Assembly: GCF_002954765.1 (NCBI RefSeq)
Contig: NZ_MTPW01000001.1
Coordinates: forward strand, 1,067,501-1,131,500
Direction: 5' to 3'
Length of the DNA stretch: 64,000 nt
Source: Nonlabens arenilitoris
GTDB taxonomy: Bacteria > Bacteroidota > Bacteroidia > Flavobacteriales > Flavobacteriaceae
Shown: piece by piece, positions 27,471 to 36,426 of the stretch
How positions within the stretch are numbered: position 1 is the first letter of the stretch
Layout: every line of letters begins with the position of its first letter
Program-made: the position numbers and the translations under genes
The notes under the pieces: model-generated
The model's database searches: none
What the model was told of the DNA's origin: nothing
Seen by the model: only the letters and a program-made list of their open reading frames with translations

Positions 27471-29062
27471 ATGAAAAATTTAATTTAAAATATATAGGCC
27501 TTTTTATCGCAGCAGCTGCGGTAGTAAGTTGTGAGGTAGAGTTTGATAATCCTATTGATGAAGCTGGAGTATACACCTCTGGTGAAGCAGATTTTTCAAA
27601 TTATGTATCTGTAGGTAACTCTTTAACATCTGGTTATGCAGATGGCGCACTTTATCTAGACGCTCAATTAAAATCTTTTCCAGCAATAATGGCTGGTCAA
27701 ATGGAACTTGCTGGTGGTGGTGAATTTATCCAACCGTTAGTAAATGACAACGCTGGTGGATTGCTTGCAGGTGGAGTTCAAATATTGCCTAATCGTTTTG
27801 TATTAGCAGTAGATGCAAATGGTAGTCCTGCACCAGCCGTTTATACTGGCGAGGCACCTACTACTGATATTACTAACACATTTACTGGTAAATTGAATAA
27901 CTATGGTGTGCCAGGAGCAAAAAGTTTTCATTTAGGCGCACCAGGATATGGAAATATCGCAGGTGTGGCAACAGGCCAGGCTAATCCATATTATGTGCGT
28001 TTTGCATCTGGTGGAATGTCTACTGTAATAGGTGATGCCGCTGCAGCAAACCCAAGCTTCTTTACACTATGGATAGGTAATAATGATATTCTTTCTTTTG
28101 CTACCTCTGGTGGTGTAGGAGTTGATCAAACTGGAAACTTTGACCCAACTACTTATGGCAGTAATGACATAACGGATCCTAACGTATTTGCAGGTGCTGT
28201 ATCTCAATATGTGACAGCATTAACGGCAAATGGAGCTAAAGGAGCAGTGGTTAACATCCCAGATGTAACTTCAATACCTTTCTTTACAACTGTTCCTTTT
28301 GCGCCATTAAGCCCTGCAAATCCAGATTTTGCCGCTCAAATCCCAGCTTTAAATGCTCAATTTGGTGCGTTAAATCAAGCGTTTGCATTTTTAGGTGTAC
28401 CTGAAAGATCTATTACTTTTTCTACTACAGCTGCAAGTGCAGTAGTAATTAAAGACGAATCATTGACAGATATATCAGCACAACTTACACAGGTTTTAAT
28501 TGGAGGCGGATTTCCTGCTCAACAAGCTGCACTTTTCGGTCAGCAATATGGACAAGCAAGACAAGCAACTGAGGACGACCTATTAGTATTCACTAGTCAG
28601 ACTGTAATTGCACAGCTTAACAGTACACGTTTCCAAGAGTTAGTAGGTCTAGGTCTTGATCAAGCAACCGCTGGTCAGTTATCAGTAAACGGTATTACAT
28701 TCCCGTTAGAAGATCAGTGGGTTTTAACTCCTGAAGAACAAACTGCTATAAGCACAGCTCAAACAGCATACAACTCTACTCTAGAAGCTCTTGCAGCTGC
28801 AAACGATCTTGCTTTTGTAGATGCTAGAACAGCACTTTCACAAGTAGCTAACGGTGGCGTATCTTTTAATGGTGGTGTTTTAACATCTACTTATGCGACA
28901 GGTGGTGCCTTCTCTTTAGACGGTGTTCACCCTACACCAAGAGGATATGCTCTTACAGCAAACTTTATTATAGATGCTATAAACGCTCAATATGGTGCTA
29001 ATGTTCCTAAGGTAAATATAGGTGCATACCGCTCTATTCAAACTAGTGACTCTGTTAACTAG
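27471..29062 (+). CDS. SGNH/GDSL-type lipolytic lipoprotein (apparent frameshift after start)
   Basis: The main frame runs to 29062 and encodes a lipoprotein signal (GLFIAAAAVVSC with lipobox cysteine). It also carries a block I GNSLTSG serine motif, GNNDIL (block III) and a C-terminal DGVHPTPRG with the catalytic Asp/His pair. Conserved sequence extends well upstream of the first in-frame ATG at 27689, to about 27480. The natural start ATGATGATG at 27465-27473 is out of frame: after it comes A5 then TTT, and one more A would read MKKFNLKYIG into the lipobox. As shown, translation from the ATG stops after seven codons. This is either a homopolymer error, a true mutation or a slippage switch. 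The gene is otherwise intact and full-length. Confidence 0.8.
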
Positions 29063-29084
29063 TTATAAACTATAACAACATTAA

Positions 29085-29118
29085 AATCCGTCTCGGTCTA
29101 ACTGAGACGGATTTTTTT
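29085..29118 (+). terminator. Rho-independent terminator
   Basis: AATCCGTCTC pairs with GAGACGGATT across a 9-base loop, followed by seven T. It ends the FadL-lipase transcript. Confidence 0.9.
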
Positions 29119-29143
29119 ATTTTTACCACCTAAATTATACCTT

Positions 29144-29491
29144 ATGAAATTTATACTCAAACTATTAATAACCGCACTACTAGTTGTTTTGTTATCAAAG
29201 CTATTACCAGGAGTAAATACCGATGGATATCTAAGTGCGATTTTAGTTGCCATTTCATTATCACTTCTTAACTTTATAGTAAGACCTATTCTAGTGATTC
29301 TCACATTACCAGTGACCATAATTACACTAGGAATATTTCTTTTAGTCATCAATGCAATTATCATTTTATTAGCAGACTGGTTAGTGAGTGGTTTTGATGT
29401 AGATGGACTTTTATGGGCCTTTATTTTCTCTTTATTATTAGCAATTGGCCGTTCAATTTTATTCCAACTTCTAGAAAAGGACAAGGATTAA
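29144..29491 (+). CDS. Phage holin 4 superfamily (PF04020-like) membrane protein
   Basis: The 115-residue protein is almost entirely hydrophobic, with four predicted membrane segments (about 5-22, 28-50, 55-78 and 88-110) and a short charged tail LLEKDKD. It matches the widespread bacterial membrane family annotated from phage holin superfamily IV (DUF360-like), for example LNFIVRPILVILTLPVTI. There are no phage genes around it, so a housekeeping membrane role is more likely than lysis. The function is unknown. Confidence 0.8.
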   Translation: MKFILKLLITALLVVLLSKLLPGVNTDGYLSAILVAISLSLLNFIVRPILVILTLPVTIITLGIFLLVINAIIILLADWLVSGFDVDGLLWAFIFSLLLAIGRSILFQLLEKDKD

Positions 29492-29588
29492 CTAACACAA
29501 GATTCCATATTACGGTAGCATTTTGTACCCTAAAAACGTAAAATCAAGTTAAAACCACAGCTTTAAAACTGTTCATTATTATAAAGTA

Positions 29589-29619
29589 TTTGTTTACACG
29601 CAAATAAAGAGTAATTTTG
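29589..29619 (+). promoter_or_regulatory. Promoter of tig
   Basis: TTTG at 29589-29592, a 19-base spacer and TAATTTTG at 29612-29619, a full match to the Bacteroidota housekeeping promoter. The ATG is 35 bases downstream. Confidence 0.8.
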
Positions 29620-29653
29620 CACCCCAATTTTAACAGCACTTAAAAGTCTTTAA

Positions 29654-30982
29654 ATGAATATCAAGCGCACTGACATAGACGCACTTAATGCGTTGCTTAC
29701 ACTAACTGTTGAGAAAGCAGACTATCAAGAACAAGTAGATAAGTTACTTGCAGATTATCGCAAGACAGCAAACATTCCTGGTTTCAGAAAAGGACATGTA
29801 CCTGCTAGCTTAATCAGAAAAAAATACAGAACTCCTATTCTAGTTGAAGAGATCAATAAAATGATCCAGCAACAATTGAACGAGTATATTACTAAAGAAG
29901 AACTTGAGTTATTAGGTAATCCACTTCCTAAAGCACAAGAAGACATCAACTGGGAAGCAGATGATTTTACCTTTGAATTTGAACTAGGTATTGCTCCACA
30001 ATTTGATGTAGATGTAAAAGGTAAAAAGACCATCACTCATTACGAGATCAAAACTGATGACGATACTTTAAACCGTCAGATAGATCGTATCCGTGAGCAA
30101 TACGGTAAACTAATTGCCAAAGATACCGTTGCTGAAGGTGATCAAATCACTGGAGTATTCCGTAACGATGATGAAGGAATCAACAGCGATGCTACTTTTA
30201 AAACCGATAAAATCAAAGGTAAAACTAACCTTAAGAAATTTGTAGGTAGTAAAGTAGGTGATACTATAGAATTAAAAACTAAAGGCCTTTTTGAAGATGA
30301 TCACGATTTGATGAACTTCTTAAAAGTAGAGCACGATAAAGCACATGGCCTAGACATTAAAGTAACTTTTGAAATCACTGAAGTTAACGAGCGTGAACTT
30401 GCTGAGATGAATCAAGAGTTCTTTGATAAGTTATTCGGTCCTGGAGTTATTTCAAGTAAAGAAGAATTAATGGAACGTTTAAGAGAAGATGCTGGTCGCC
30501 AGTTCTCTCAACAAACAGATCAAAAATTATTAACTGACGTAACTGAAGGCTTAATAGAAAATACAAAATTTGATCTCCCAGCAGACTTTTTAAAGAGATG
30601 GATAGCAAATTCTGGTGAGAACCCTATGACTGAAGAAGAAGCCGCTGCAGAGTATGAGCGTTCTGAAAAAGGTCTACGTTACCAGCTAATTGAATCTAAA
30701 ATATTAAAGACTAATCCAGATCTTCAATTAAAATTTGAAGAACTAAAAGATTATTCTCGTACTCAAATCAAAGCTCAAATGGCACAATATGGTCATACAG
30801 ATGCTACTGATGAAGAGATAGATGGAGTTGTTGCACGCATCATGCAAAACCAAGAAGAGGTAAAAAGAATGAGCGAGCAACTACAAAACGAAAAAATGTT
30901 ACAATTCTTTAAAGACAACGCAAAGCTCAAGAAAAAAGAGCTTACCTATGAAGAGTTCATTAAGGAAGCCTACGAGTCATAA
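29654..30982 (+). CDS. tig: Trigger factor
   Basis: A ribosome-bound chaperone that shields nascent chains. The 442-residue protein has the N-terminal ribosome-binding domain with GFRKGHVPASLIRKKY (the usual GFRxGKxP signature, here with His for Lys) near 40-56. A divergent FKBP-like peptidyl-prolyl isomerase domain (about 150-240) and the long helical C-terminal arms follow. The isomerase domain lacks several aromatic residues, as is common in Bacteroidota. It is followed by clpP and clpX in the order seen in many bacteria, but a terminator at 31010 separates it from them. Confidence 0.93.
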   Translation: MNIKRTDIDALNALLTLTVEKADYQEQVDKLLADYRKTANIPGFRKGHVPASLIRKKYRTPILVEEINKMIQQQLNEYITKEELELLGNPLPKAQEDINWEADDFTFEFELGIAPQFDVDVKGKKTITHYEIKTDDDTLNRQIDRIREQYGKLIAKDTVAEGDQITGVFRNDDEGINSDATFKTDKIKGKTNLKKFVGSKVGDTIELKTKGLFEDDHDLMNFLKVEHDKAHGLDIKVTFEITEVNERELAEMNQEFFDKLFGPGVISSKEELMERLREDAGRQFSQQTDQKLLTDVTEGLIENTKFDLPADFLKRWIANSGENPMTEEEAAAEYERSEKGLRYQLIESKILKTNPDLQLKFEELKDYSRTQIKAQMAQYGHTDATDEEIDGVVARIMQNQEEVKRMSEQLQNEKMLQFFKDNAKLKKKELTYEEFIKEAYES

Positions 30983-31009
30983 ACTCGATGGAATAATTCT
31001 TATCTTTAG

Positions 31010-31044
31010 GGCGTTAACTTTATCAATAGGTTAACGCCTTTTTT
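31010..31044 (+). terminator. Rho-independent terminator after tig
   Basis: GGCGTTAAC (31010-31018) pairs with GTTAACGCC (31030-31038) across an 11-base loop, followed by six T. Confidence 0.9.
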
Positions 31045-31069
31045 ACCTTATTAAAAGTAATATTACCAC

Positions 31070-31744
31070 ATGGATATATCTAAAGAATTTGAAAAGTTTG
31101 CCGTAAAAGATCAAGGTGTCAACCCGATGTATTACGATAAAATCATGGGTAGCATGTACCCTACTAATCTTACTCCTAATATTATTGAAGAGCGCCAGAT
31201 GAACATCGCCATCTTTGATGTGTTTTCACGTTTAATGATGGATCGCATCATCTTTATGGGAACTGGAGTAAATGATCAAGTAGCAAACATTATACAAGCA
31301 CAGTTGCTTTTCTTAGAAAGCACAGATGCAAACAAGGACATACAAATCTACATTAACTCACCAGGTGGTAGCGTTTATGCAGGATTAGGTATTTATGACA
31401 CGATGCAATTTATCAAACCAGATGTTGCTACAATTTGTACCGGTATGGCAGCTAGTATGGGAGCTGTTTTATTATGTGCAGGAGCAGATGGTAAGCGCAG
31501 TGCATTACCACACAGTCGTGTAATGATCCACCAGGTTTCTAGTGGTGCACAAGGACAAGCTAGCGATATAGAAATCACCGCACGTGAGGTTGTAAAATTA
31601 AGAGAAGAATTATATACTATCATTGCCAAGCATTCTAAGCAAACTTATGAAAAGGTCTATGCAGACTCTGATCGTGATTACTGGATGAAAGCTGCCGAGG
31701 CTAAAGAGTACGGTATGATTGATGAAGTACTAACTCGTGACTAG
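31070..31744 (+). CDS. clpP: ATP-dependent Clp protease proteolytic subunit
   Basis: The serine protease core of ClpXP, which degrades proteins delivered by ClpX. The 224-residue protein has the catalytic Ser in TGMAASMGA (S129), His in SRVMIHQ (H154) and an Asp near 203 in KEYGMIDEV-type context upstream. The N-terminus of about 30 residues is longer than in E. coli and may be a propeptide. clpX follows after 69 bases containing an intergenic palindrome. Confidence 0.96.
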   Translation: MDISKEFEKFAVKDQGVNPMYYDKIMGSMYPTNLTPNIIEERQMNIAIFDVFSRLMMDRIIFMGTGVNDQVANIIQAQLLFLESTDANKDIQIYINSPGGSVYAGLGIYDTMQFIKPDVATICTGMAASMGAVLLCAGADGKRSALPHSRVMIHQVSSGAQGQASDIEITAREVVKLREELYTIIAKHSKQTYEKVYADSDRDYWMKAAEAKEYGMIDEVLTRD

Positions 31745-31764
31745 TACATCTGTTATAATGTTTA

Positions 31765-31780
31765 CGCTTTCGCGAAAGCG
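31765..31780. repeat. Palindrome CGCTTTCGCGAAAGCG, copy 7 (clpP-clpX gap)
   Basis: Perfect copy centred in the 69-base gap between clpP and clpX. It is flanked by partly symmetrical AT sequence (TTATAAT on the left, ATTATAA on the right), so it could form a long hairpin in the mRNA. No T-run follows, so it is not a standard terminator. Confidence 0.95.
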
Positions 31781-31813
31781 TATTATAAAACATAGTACTA
31801 CAAACTACAAATT

Positions 31814-33055
31814 ATGAGTAAAGAACAACTGGAATGCAGTTTTTGTGGCCGTAACAAGGCTGATACCAATTTGCTAATTGCAGGATTAGACGCGCACATC
31901 TGTGATCGTTGTATTGAGCAAGCACATGGTATTGTATTAGAAGATGTCAAGAAAGAAGATGAAACTGGCATCACTAATGCCGAGCTGAAACTGCGCAAGC
32001 CACAAGATATTAAAGCTTTTCTTGATGAGTATATCATAGGTCAAGAGTTCACTAAAAAAGTGATGTCTGTCGCCGTTTATAATCACTACAAGAGATTATT
32101 ACAAGTAGATAACGATGATGATGTTGAGATTCAAAAATCCAATATCCTTATGGTTGGACAGACCGGTACTGGTAAAACGCTTATTGCCAAAACCATTGCT
32201 CGCATGCTTAATGTACCACTTGCCATAGTAGATGCCACGGTACTTACTGAGGCTGGTTATGTAGGTGAAGATGTAGAAAGTATCTTAACACGCCTATTAC
32301 AAGCTGCCGATTATAATCTTGAAAAAGCACAAACCGGAATCGTATTCATCGATGAGATAGATAAAATTGCTCGCAAGAGTGATAATCCATCTATTACTAG
32401 AGATGTATCTGGTGAAGGTGTGCAACAAGGACTTCTTAAATTACTAGAAGGAACCGTTGTTAACGTACCGCCTAAAGGTGGTCGTAAGCATCCAGACCAG
32501 AAATTTATCGAAGTGAATACAGAGAATATCTTATTTATCGCTGGTGGAGCCTTTGATGGTATAGAAAAAGTGATCCGTAAGCGATTGAATATGCAAGCGG
32601 TAGGTTTTAGCGCTAGTATGTCAAATGATGACGTAAAAGATCAAGATAATATCTTGAAATATATCATCCCTAAAGATGTAAAAGATTTTGGGATGATTCC
32701 AGAAATCATAGGTCGTTTGCCAGTGCTTACACACATGAATCCATTAGATGCAGGAACTTTAAGAGCTATTCTTACCGAACCTAAAAATGCGATTATCAAG
32801 CAGTATACGAAGCTTTTTGGCATGGATGACATCACGTTCACCATTACTGATGGTGCGCTAGAATACATAGTGGAAAAAGCGATTGAATATAAGTTAGGTG
32901 CTCGTGGATTGCGTTCCCTTTGTGAAGCCATCTTTACAGACGCTATGTTTGAATTACCGAGCAGTGATGATAAAGAATTTAAAGTCACAAAAACCTATGC
33001 CGAGTCTAAACTCAACAAAAGCGGTATTAGAAAACAATTAAAGGCTGTGATTTAA
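31814..33055 (+). CDS. clpX: ATP-dependent Clp protease ATP-binding subunit ClpX
   Basis: An AAA+ unfoldase that feeds ClpP. The 413-residue protein has an N-terminal zinc-binding domain (C8, C11, C30, C33), Walker A GQTGTGKT at 115-122, Walker [11 protein letters not shown] near 175-185 and sensor motifs (GARGLRS near 369). The ClpP-contacting loop is IGF-like (AVGFSAS). Length is standard. The last 18 bases overlap an antisense remnant on the other strand. Confidence 0.97.
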   Translation: MSKEQLECSFCGRNKADTNLLIAGLDAHICDRCIEQAHGIVLEDVKKEDETGITNAELKLRKPQDIKAFLDEYIIGQEFTKKVMSVAVYNHYKRLLQVDNDDDVEIQKSNILMVGQTGTGKTLIAKTIARMLNVPLAIVDATVLTEAGYVGEDVESILTRLLQAADYNLEKAQTGIVFIDEIDKIARKSDNPSITRDVSGEGVQQGLLKLLEGTVVNVPPKGGRKHPDQKFIEVNTENILFIAGGAFDGIEKVIRKRLNMQAVGFSASMSNDDVKDQDNILKYIIPKDVKDFGMIPEIIGRLPVLTHMNPLDAGTLRAILTEPKNAIIKQYTKLFGMDDITFTITDGALEYIVEKAIEYKLGARGLRSLCEAIFTDAMFELPSSDDKEFKVTKTYAESKLNKSGIRKQLKAVI

Positions 33056-33241
33056 AACCCCATTATAAGAAGGGATATCTGTGAACTCCATAGCATAGTC
33101 CAAGAGAATACCTGAATCAATTCTGTTTTTTTCAAGGTTATTAAAAATTGGATTGATAGAATTTCTCCATTGATTATCGACATTAAGCTGTGCAAATAAT
33201 ATAGAAGGTAAAAGTGTAAGTAGTAGTAATAATTTTTTCAT
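33038..33241 (-). pseudogene. Truncated N-terminal remnant of a secreted protein
   Basis: From the ATG at 33241 the frame gives 67 residues: a signal peptide ending LFAQ near 19, then a segment with IFNNLEKNRIDSGILLDYAMEF. It ends abruptly within the 3' end of clpX on the opposite strand. The mature segment looks like the beginning of a larger exported flavobacterial protein, as I recall from similar N-termini, but only about 45 residues remain and the last few (GVLNHSL) are clpX antisense. I therefore treat it as a deletion remnant. A genuine small exported peptide is the alternative. Confidence 0.5.
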
Positions 33242-33263
33242 GGTGAGCTTTTTTATACTGTTT

Positions 33264-33806
33264 TTAGTTTGTGTAAAAAGAATCAAACCTTCCTTCTGTA
33301 ATTTGATAAACTTGATTGTTCTCTAAGTTTAGAATTTCGAATTCAAAAGTACCTGAGATTATTTGGTTTGTTTCGTCTAACTTAGTAATAGTGGTAGTCC
33401 CCAGATGTAGGTTGCTAGTTGTATTCTCATTAAATTCTAAACTTTGTTCATTATAAGAGAATACTATATTACCGAATAAAATTTCATTTGTGGGGTCTCC
33501 TAAAATATACTGACCGTTTTCATTGATTTGACCGTTTCCAATTATACTTATAGACTCTGGAAATCCGACATCTCGATCAAATCCAATTAATAAATTGTAA
33601 GATCCATTCACTAATTGATATTGAGCATTTACACCTCCAAATGCAAAGTAAGGTTCTCCATTAACAAGACACCCAAAAGTACCAGCACCAGTTTGTGTAA
33701 TGGGTGGTAGGCAGTCTATTCCTTGACATTCTGGAGAGTCGTCGTTTTCACAAGAAATTGTGCACAATAAAAGCATTGCGCACAAGCACATATTTAATAG
33801 TTTCAT
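33264..33806 (-). CDS. DUF6252-like lipoprotein
   Basis: From the ATG at 33806 the product is 180 residues with a lipoprotein signal whose lipobox is CTISC. The segment TFGCLVNGEPYFAFGG and the C-terminal ITEGRFDSFY resemble the DUF6252 family of small Bacteroidota surface lipoproteins. A longer frame begins at 33851, but the signal peptide fits the shorter start. Its function is unknown. The following 190 bases up to 34042 are AT-rich and hold nothing I recognise. Confidence 0.7.
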   Translation of the reverse strand: MKLLNMCLCAMLLLCTISCENDDSPECQGIDCLPPITQTGAGTFGCLVNGEPYFAFGGVNAQYQLVNGSYNLLIGFDRDVGFPESISIIGNGQINENGQYILGDPTNEILFGNIVFSYNEQSLEFNENTTSNLHLGTTTITKLDETNQIISGTFEFEILNLENNQVYQITEGRFDSFYTN

Positions 33807-34042
33807 AAAATTACATTTTATACAACCAGTTAGGGGAGAATTGCTGGTCATTTGATATTCTAAAATTATAGGACTTTACTGAGTCAAATGTTAAAGAGTT
33901 GTTAATATGAAACAGATTCTCTAGAAACAACCTTAAAACACTAATTTTCAATTAGTTGATATTTTACAGATTTGTTTTGTTTAACTTCAATATAACATTG
34001 ATAACAATTATTAAACATAGTTAAAGCAAGAATAAAATATAA

Positions 34043-35569
34043 CTAATCCTCAATTCTAGTTTGCAATTGCAACAACTCTTCCATATAATCTCTAGAATTA
34101 CTCAATCTAGGAATTTTATGTTGTCCACCTAGTTTGTCTTTTTCTTTGAGCCAGTTGTAGAACAAATCGGGTTGTGCGTCGTGAATTTTAAGCTCTGTAA
34201 GTGTGATGTTATTAGCTCGTTTTGCCTCATAGTCTGAGTTCACTTGCTGGAGTTCTTTATCCAGCGTGCGAGCAAATTTTTGCAAGTCAGTAGGTTTGTG
34301 ATCAAACTCGATCATCCACTCGTGAGCACCTTTTTCTTTTCCTTGCATAAAAATGGGTGCTACCGTATAATCTTTAATACTGCATGGCACTTCTTTCATT
34401 GCTTTTTTAAGCGCAGCCTCAGCATTTTCTATGATGAGCTCTTCTCCAAAAACATTAATATGGTGTTTCGTTCTACCAGTAACTTTGATGTGATATGGTG
34501 CTTTACTCGTAAAACGTACCGTATCGCCTATTTTATAACGCCACAAACCGCCATTTGTAGTAATAACTATGGCATAGTTCTCTCCTACTTCTACTTGGTC
34601 TAAGGTGATGATTTTTTCATCTGGTGTCCCATAAGTTTTCATGGGTATGAACTCATAGAAAATTCCGTAATCCAGCATTAACAGCAACTCCTTGTTATCA
34701 TTACTATCTTGTATGGCAAAGAATCCTTCACTGGCATTATAGGTCTCGTAATACTTGATTTTATCGTCAGGCAACAACTTTTTATATTGATCTACATAAG
34801 GATCAAAACTCACGCCTCCATGAAAGAACACTTCCATATCAGGCCATACTTCTAAGATATTGTTTTTCCCAGTAGTTTCTAGCACGTTATTCAACAACAC
34901 CATCATCCATGACGGTACACCAGCAAGACTGGTTACTTTCTCATTAATAGTTTCTCGTACTATGGCTGGCATCTTAGTTTCCCAGTCGGGCATCAATGCT
35001 ATTTCATTACCTGGTGTGGAACTATAATCTGCCCAAAAAGGCATATTATCTATTAATATAGAACTTAAATCACCAGCACTAGTACCAGCTATTTTATCTA
35101 GTTTTTTACTACCACCTAGACGCAAGCCTTTACCTCTAAACAGTTTTGAATTAGGATTATTATTAAGATACATACATAACAAATCTTTTGCCGCTGCATA
35201 ATGACAATCTTCAAGAGATTCTTGACTTACCGGTATGAATTTACTACGGCTACTAGTAGTACCACTACTCATGGCAAACCATTTAATAGGTGTAGGCCAT
35301 AAAATGTTGTTTTCACCATTTTTACAACGCTCAATATCATCTTGAACATCATTATAATTTCCTAATGGCACACGGTCTGCAAAATCCCGATATGACTTCA
35401 TATCTGCAAAGCCATATTTTTTTCCTACTTCAGTATGACGTGCAAAACGTATCATGTCCATCAACAGATTGTTTTGCAACTCTTGTGGATGCTTCATAAA
35501 AAGCTCCATATCATGTATACGTTTCTTAAGAAACCACGATACTACAGAATTGATTAACGGTATAGCCAT
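34043..35569 (-). CDS. GH3-family acyl-adenylating enzyme
   Basis: The 508-residue protein belongs to the GH3 (auxin-responsive promoter) family, members of which adenylate a carboxylic acid and join it to an amino acid or similar acceptor. ATP-binding motif SSGTTSSRSKFIPVS lies near 104-118, a second nucleotide motif YNASEGFF near 278, and a C-terminal domain starts near 390. Plant homologues conjugate auxin or jasmonate. Bacteroidota members have no known substrate. It is divergent from the DUF2797 gene with a 62-base shared upstream region. Confidence 0.88.
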   Translation of the reverse strand: MAIPLINSVVSWFLKKRIHDMELFMKHPQELQNNLLMDMIRFARHTEVGKKYGFADMKSYRDFADRVPLGNYNDVQDDIERCKNGENNILWPTPIKWFAMSSGTTSSRSKFIPVSQESLEDCHYAAAKDLLCMYLNNNPNSKLFRGKGLRLGGSKKLDKIAGTSAGDLSSILIDNMPFWADYSSTPGNEIALMPDWETKMPAIVRETINEKVTSLAGVPSWMMVLLNNVLETTGKNNILEVWPDMEVFFHGGVSFDPYVDQYKKLLPDDKIKYYETYNASEGFFAIQDSNDNKELLLMLDYGIFYEFIPMKTYGTPDEKIITLDQVEVGENYAIVITTNGGLWRYKIGDTVRFTSKAPYHIKVTGRTKHHINVFGEELIIENAEAALKKAMKEVPCSIKDYTVAPIFMQGKEKGAHEWMIEFDHKPTDLQKFARTLDKELQQVNSDYEAKRANNITLTELKIHDAQPDLFYNWLKEKDKLGGQHKIPRLSNSRDYMEELLQLQTRIED

Positions 35570-35631
35570 AAAGCCGAAAAAACTTGGGTATTTTTACCGT
35601 ACTAAAATACTACTAAAAACATAAAGCGACT

Positions 35632-36426
35632 ATGCTGGTTACAGGAACCTTACGTAAAATGCAGACTGAACTACAAGAAACCGTTCAATACTATTGGGTT
35701 TTTAAAGATAACTTTATACATGTTAACCAGCTGCTCGATAAAAATATCCATATCAAGCATGTCGCAAATGAATGTCTTAATTGCGGCCTGGATAAGAAAA
35801 TATGGCGTCAGGGATTTTGCTACGATTGTTTTACTAGCGCACCACAAGCTGGCGACTGGATCATGAAACCAGAACTGAGTCGTGCCCATCTAGACGAGGA
35901 AGATCGTGATCTAGAATATGAGAAAAAAGTACAGCTTAAACCGCACATCGTTTACCTAGCAAATTCCAGCAATGTAAAAGTAGGTGTCACACGCAAAACG
36001 CAAGTACCGACTCGATGGATTGATCAAGGTGCACATGAGGCAATTGCTATTTTAGAAACGCCTAATCGCTACCTAGCTGGAATTGCTGAAGTTGCCCTAA
36101 AAGATCACGTAGCAGACAAGACCAATTGGAGAAAAATGTTGACTAATGATATTGAAGATGTTGATTTATTACGCTTTCGCGAAAGCGTCATCGAACACAT
36201 CCCTGAGGAAGCAAAAGAGTATATTCTAGCACCAGAAAACGAGATGCATATCAATTTTCCTGTATTACAATATCCAGCAAAGGTAAAAACGGTAAACCTT
36301 TCTAAAACACCAGAGCACAGTGGAATCGTGAAGGGAATTAAAGGTCAATATCTAATTTTTGAAGATGGCCACGTCATGAATGTACGCAGCCATGAAGGTT
36401 ATGTGGTGGACCTAATGATTGATTAA
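35632..36426 (+). CDS. DUF2797 zinc-ribbon / GIY-YIG-like protein
   Basis: The 264-residue protein matches DUF2797. A four-cysteine zinc ribbon (C48, C51, C63, C66 in CLNCG and FCYDC) is followed by a GIY-YIG-like core, HIVYLANSSNVKVGVTRKTQ, and TRWIDQGAHEAI. The fold suggests nucleic-acid handling, but the activity is unknown. Its 3' end overlaps the convergent AsmA gene by four bases. A palindrome copy (36172) encodes LRFRESV. Confidence 0.82.
   Translation: MLVTGTLRKMQTELQETVQYYWVFKDNFIHVNQLLDKNIHIKHVANECLNCGLDKKIWRQGFCYDCFTSAPQAGDWIMKPELSRAHLDEEDRDLEYEKKVQLKPHIVYLANSSNVKVGVTRKTQVPTRWIDQGAHEAIAILETPNRYLAGIAEVALKDHVADKTNWRKMLTNDIEDVDLLRFRESVIEHIPEEAKEYILAPENEMHINFPVLQYPAKVKTVNLSKTPEHSGIVKGIKGQYLIFEDGHVMNVRSHEGYVVDLMID
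36172..36187. repeat. Palindrome CGCTTTCGCGAAAGCG, copy 8
   Basis: Perfect copy in the DUF2797 gene, encoding RFRES. Confidence 0.95.

Noticed and set aside
27474..27688. Starting the SGNH gene at the in-frame ATG 27689
   Set aside because: That would cut off the lipobox and the GNSL serine motif, both encoded just upstream.
29144..29491. A prophage holin
   Set aside because: No phage genes are nearby, and the family is common in bacterial chromosomes.
31765..31780. A transposon or integron end
   Set aside because: No transposase, inverted terminal pair or target duplication is visible around any copy of the palindrome.
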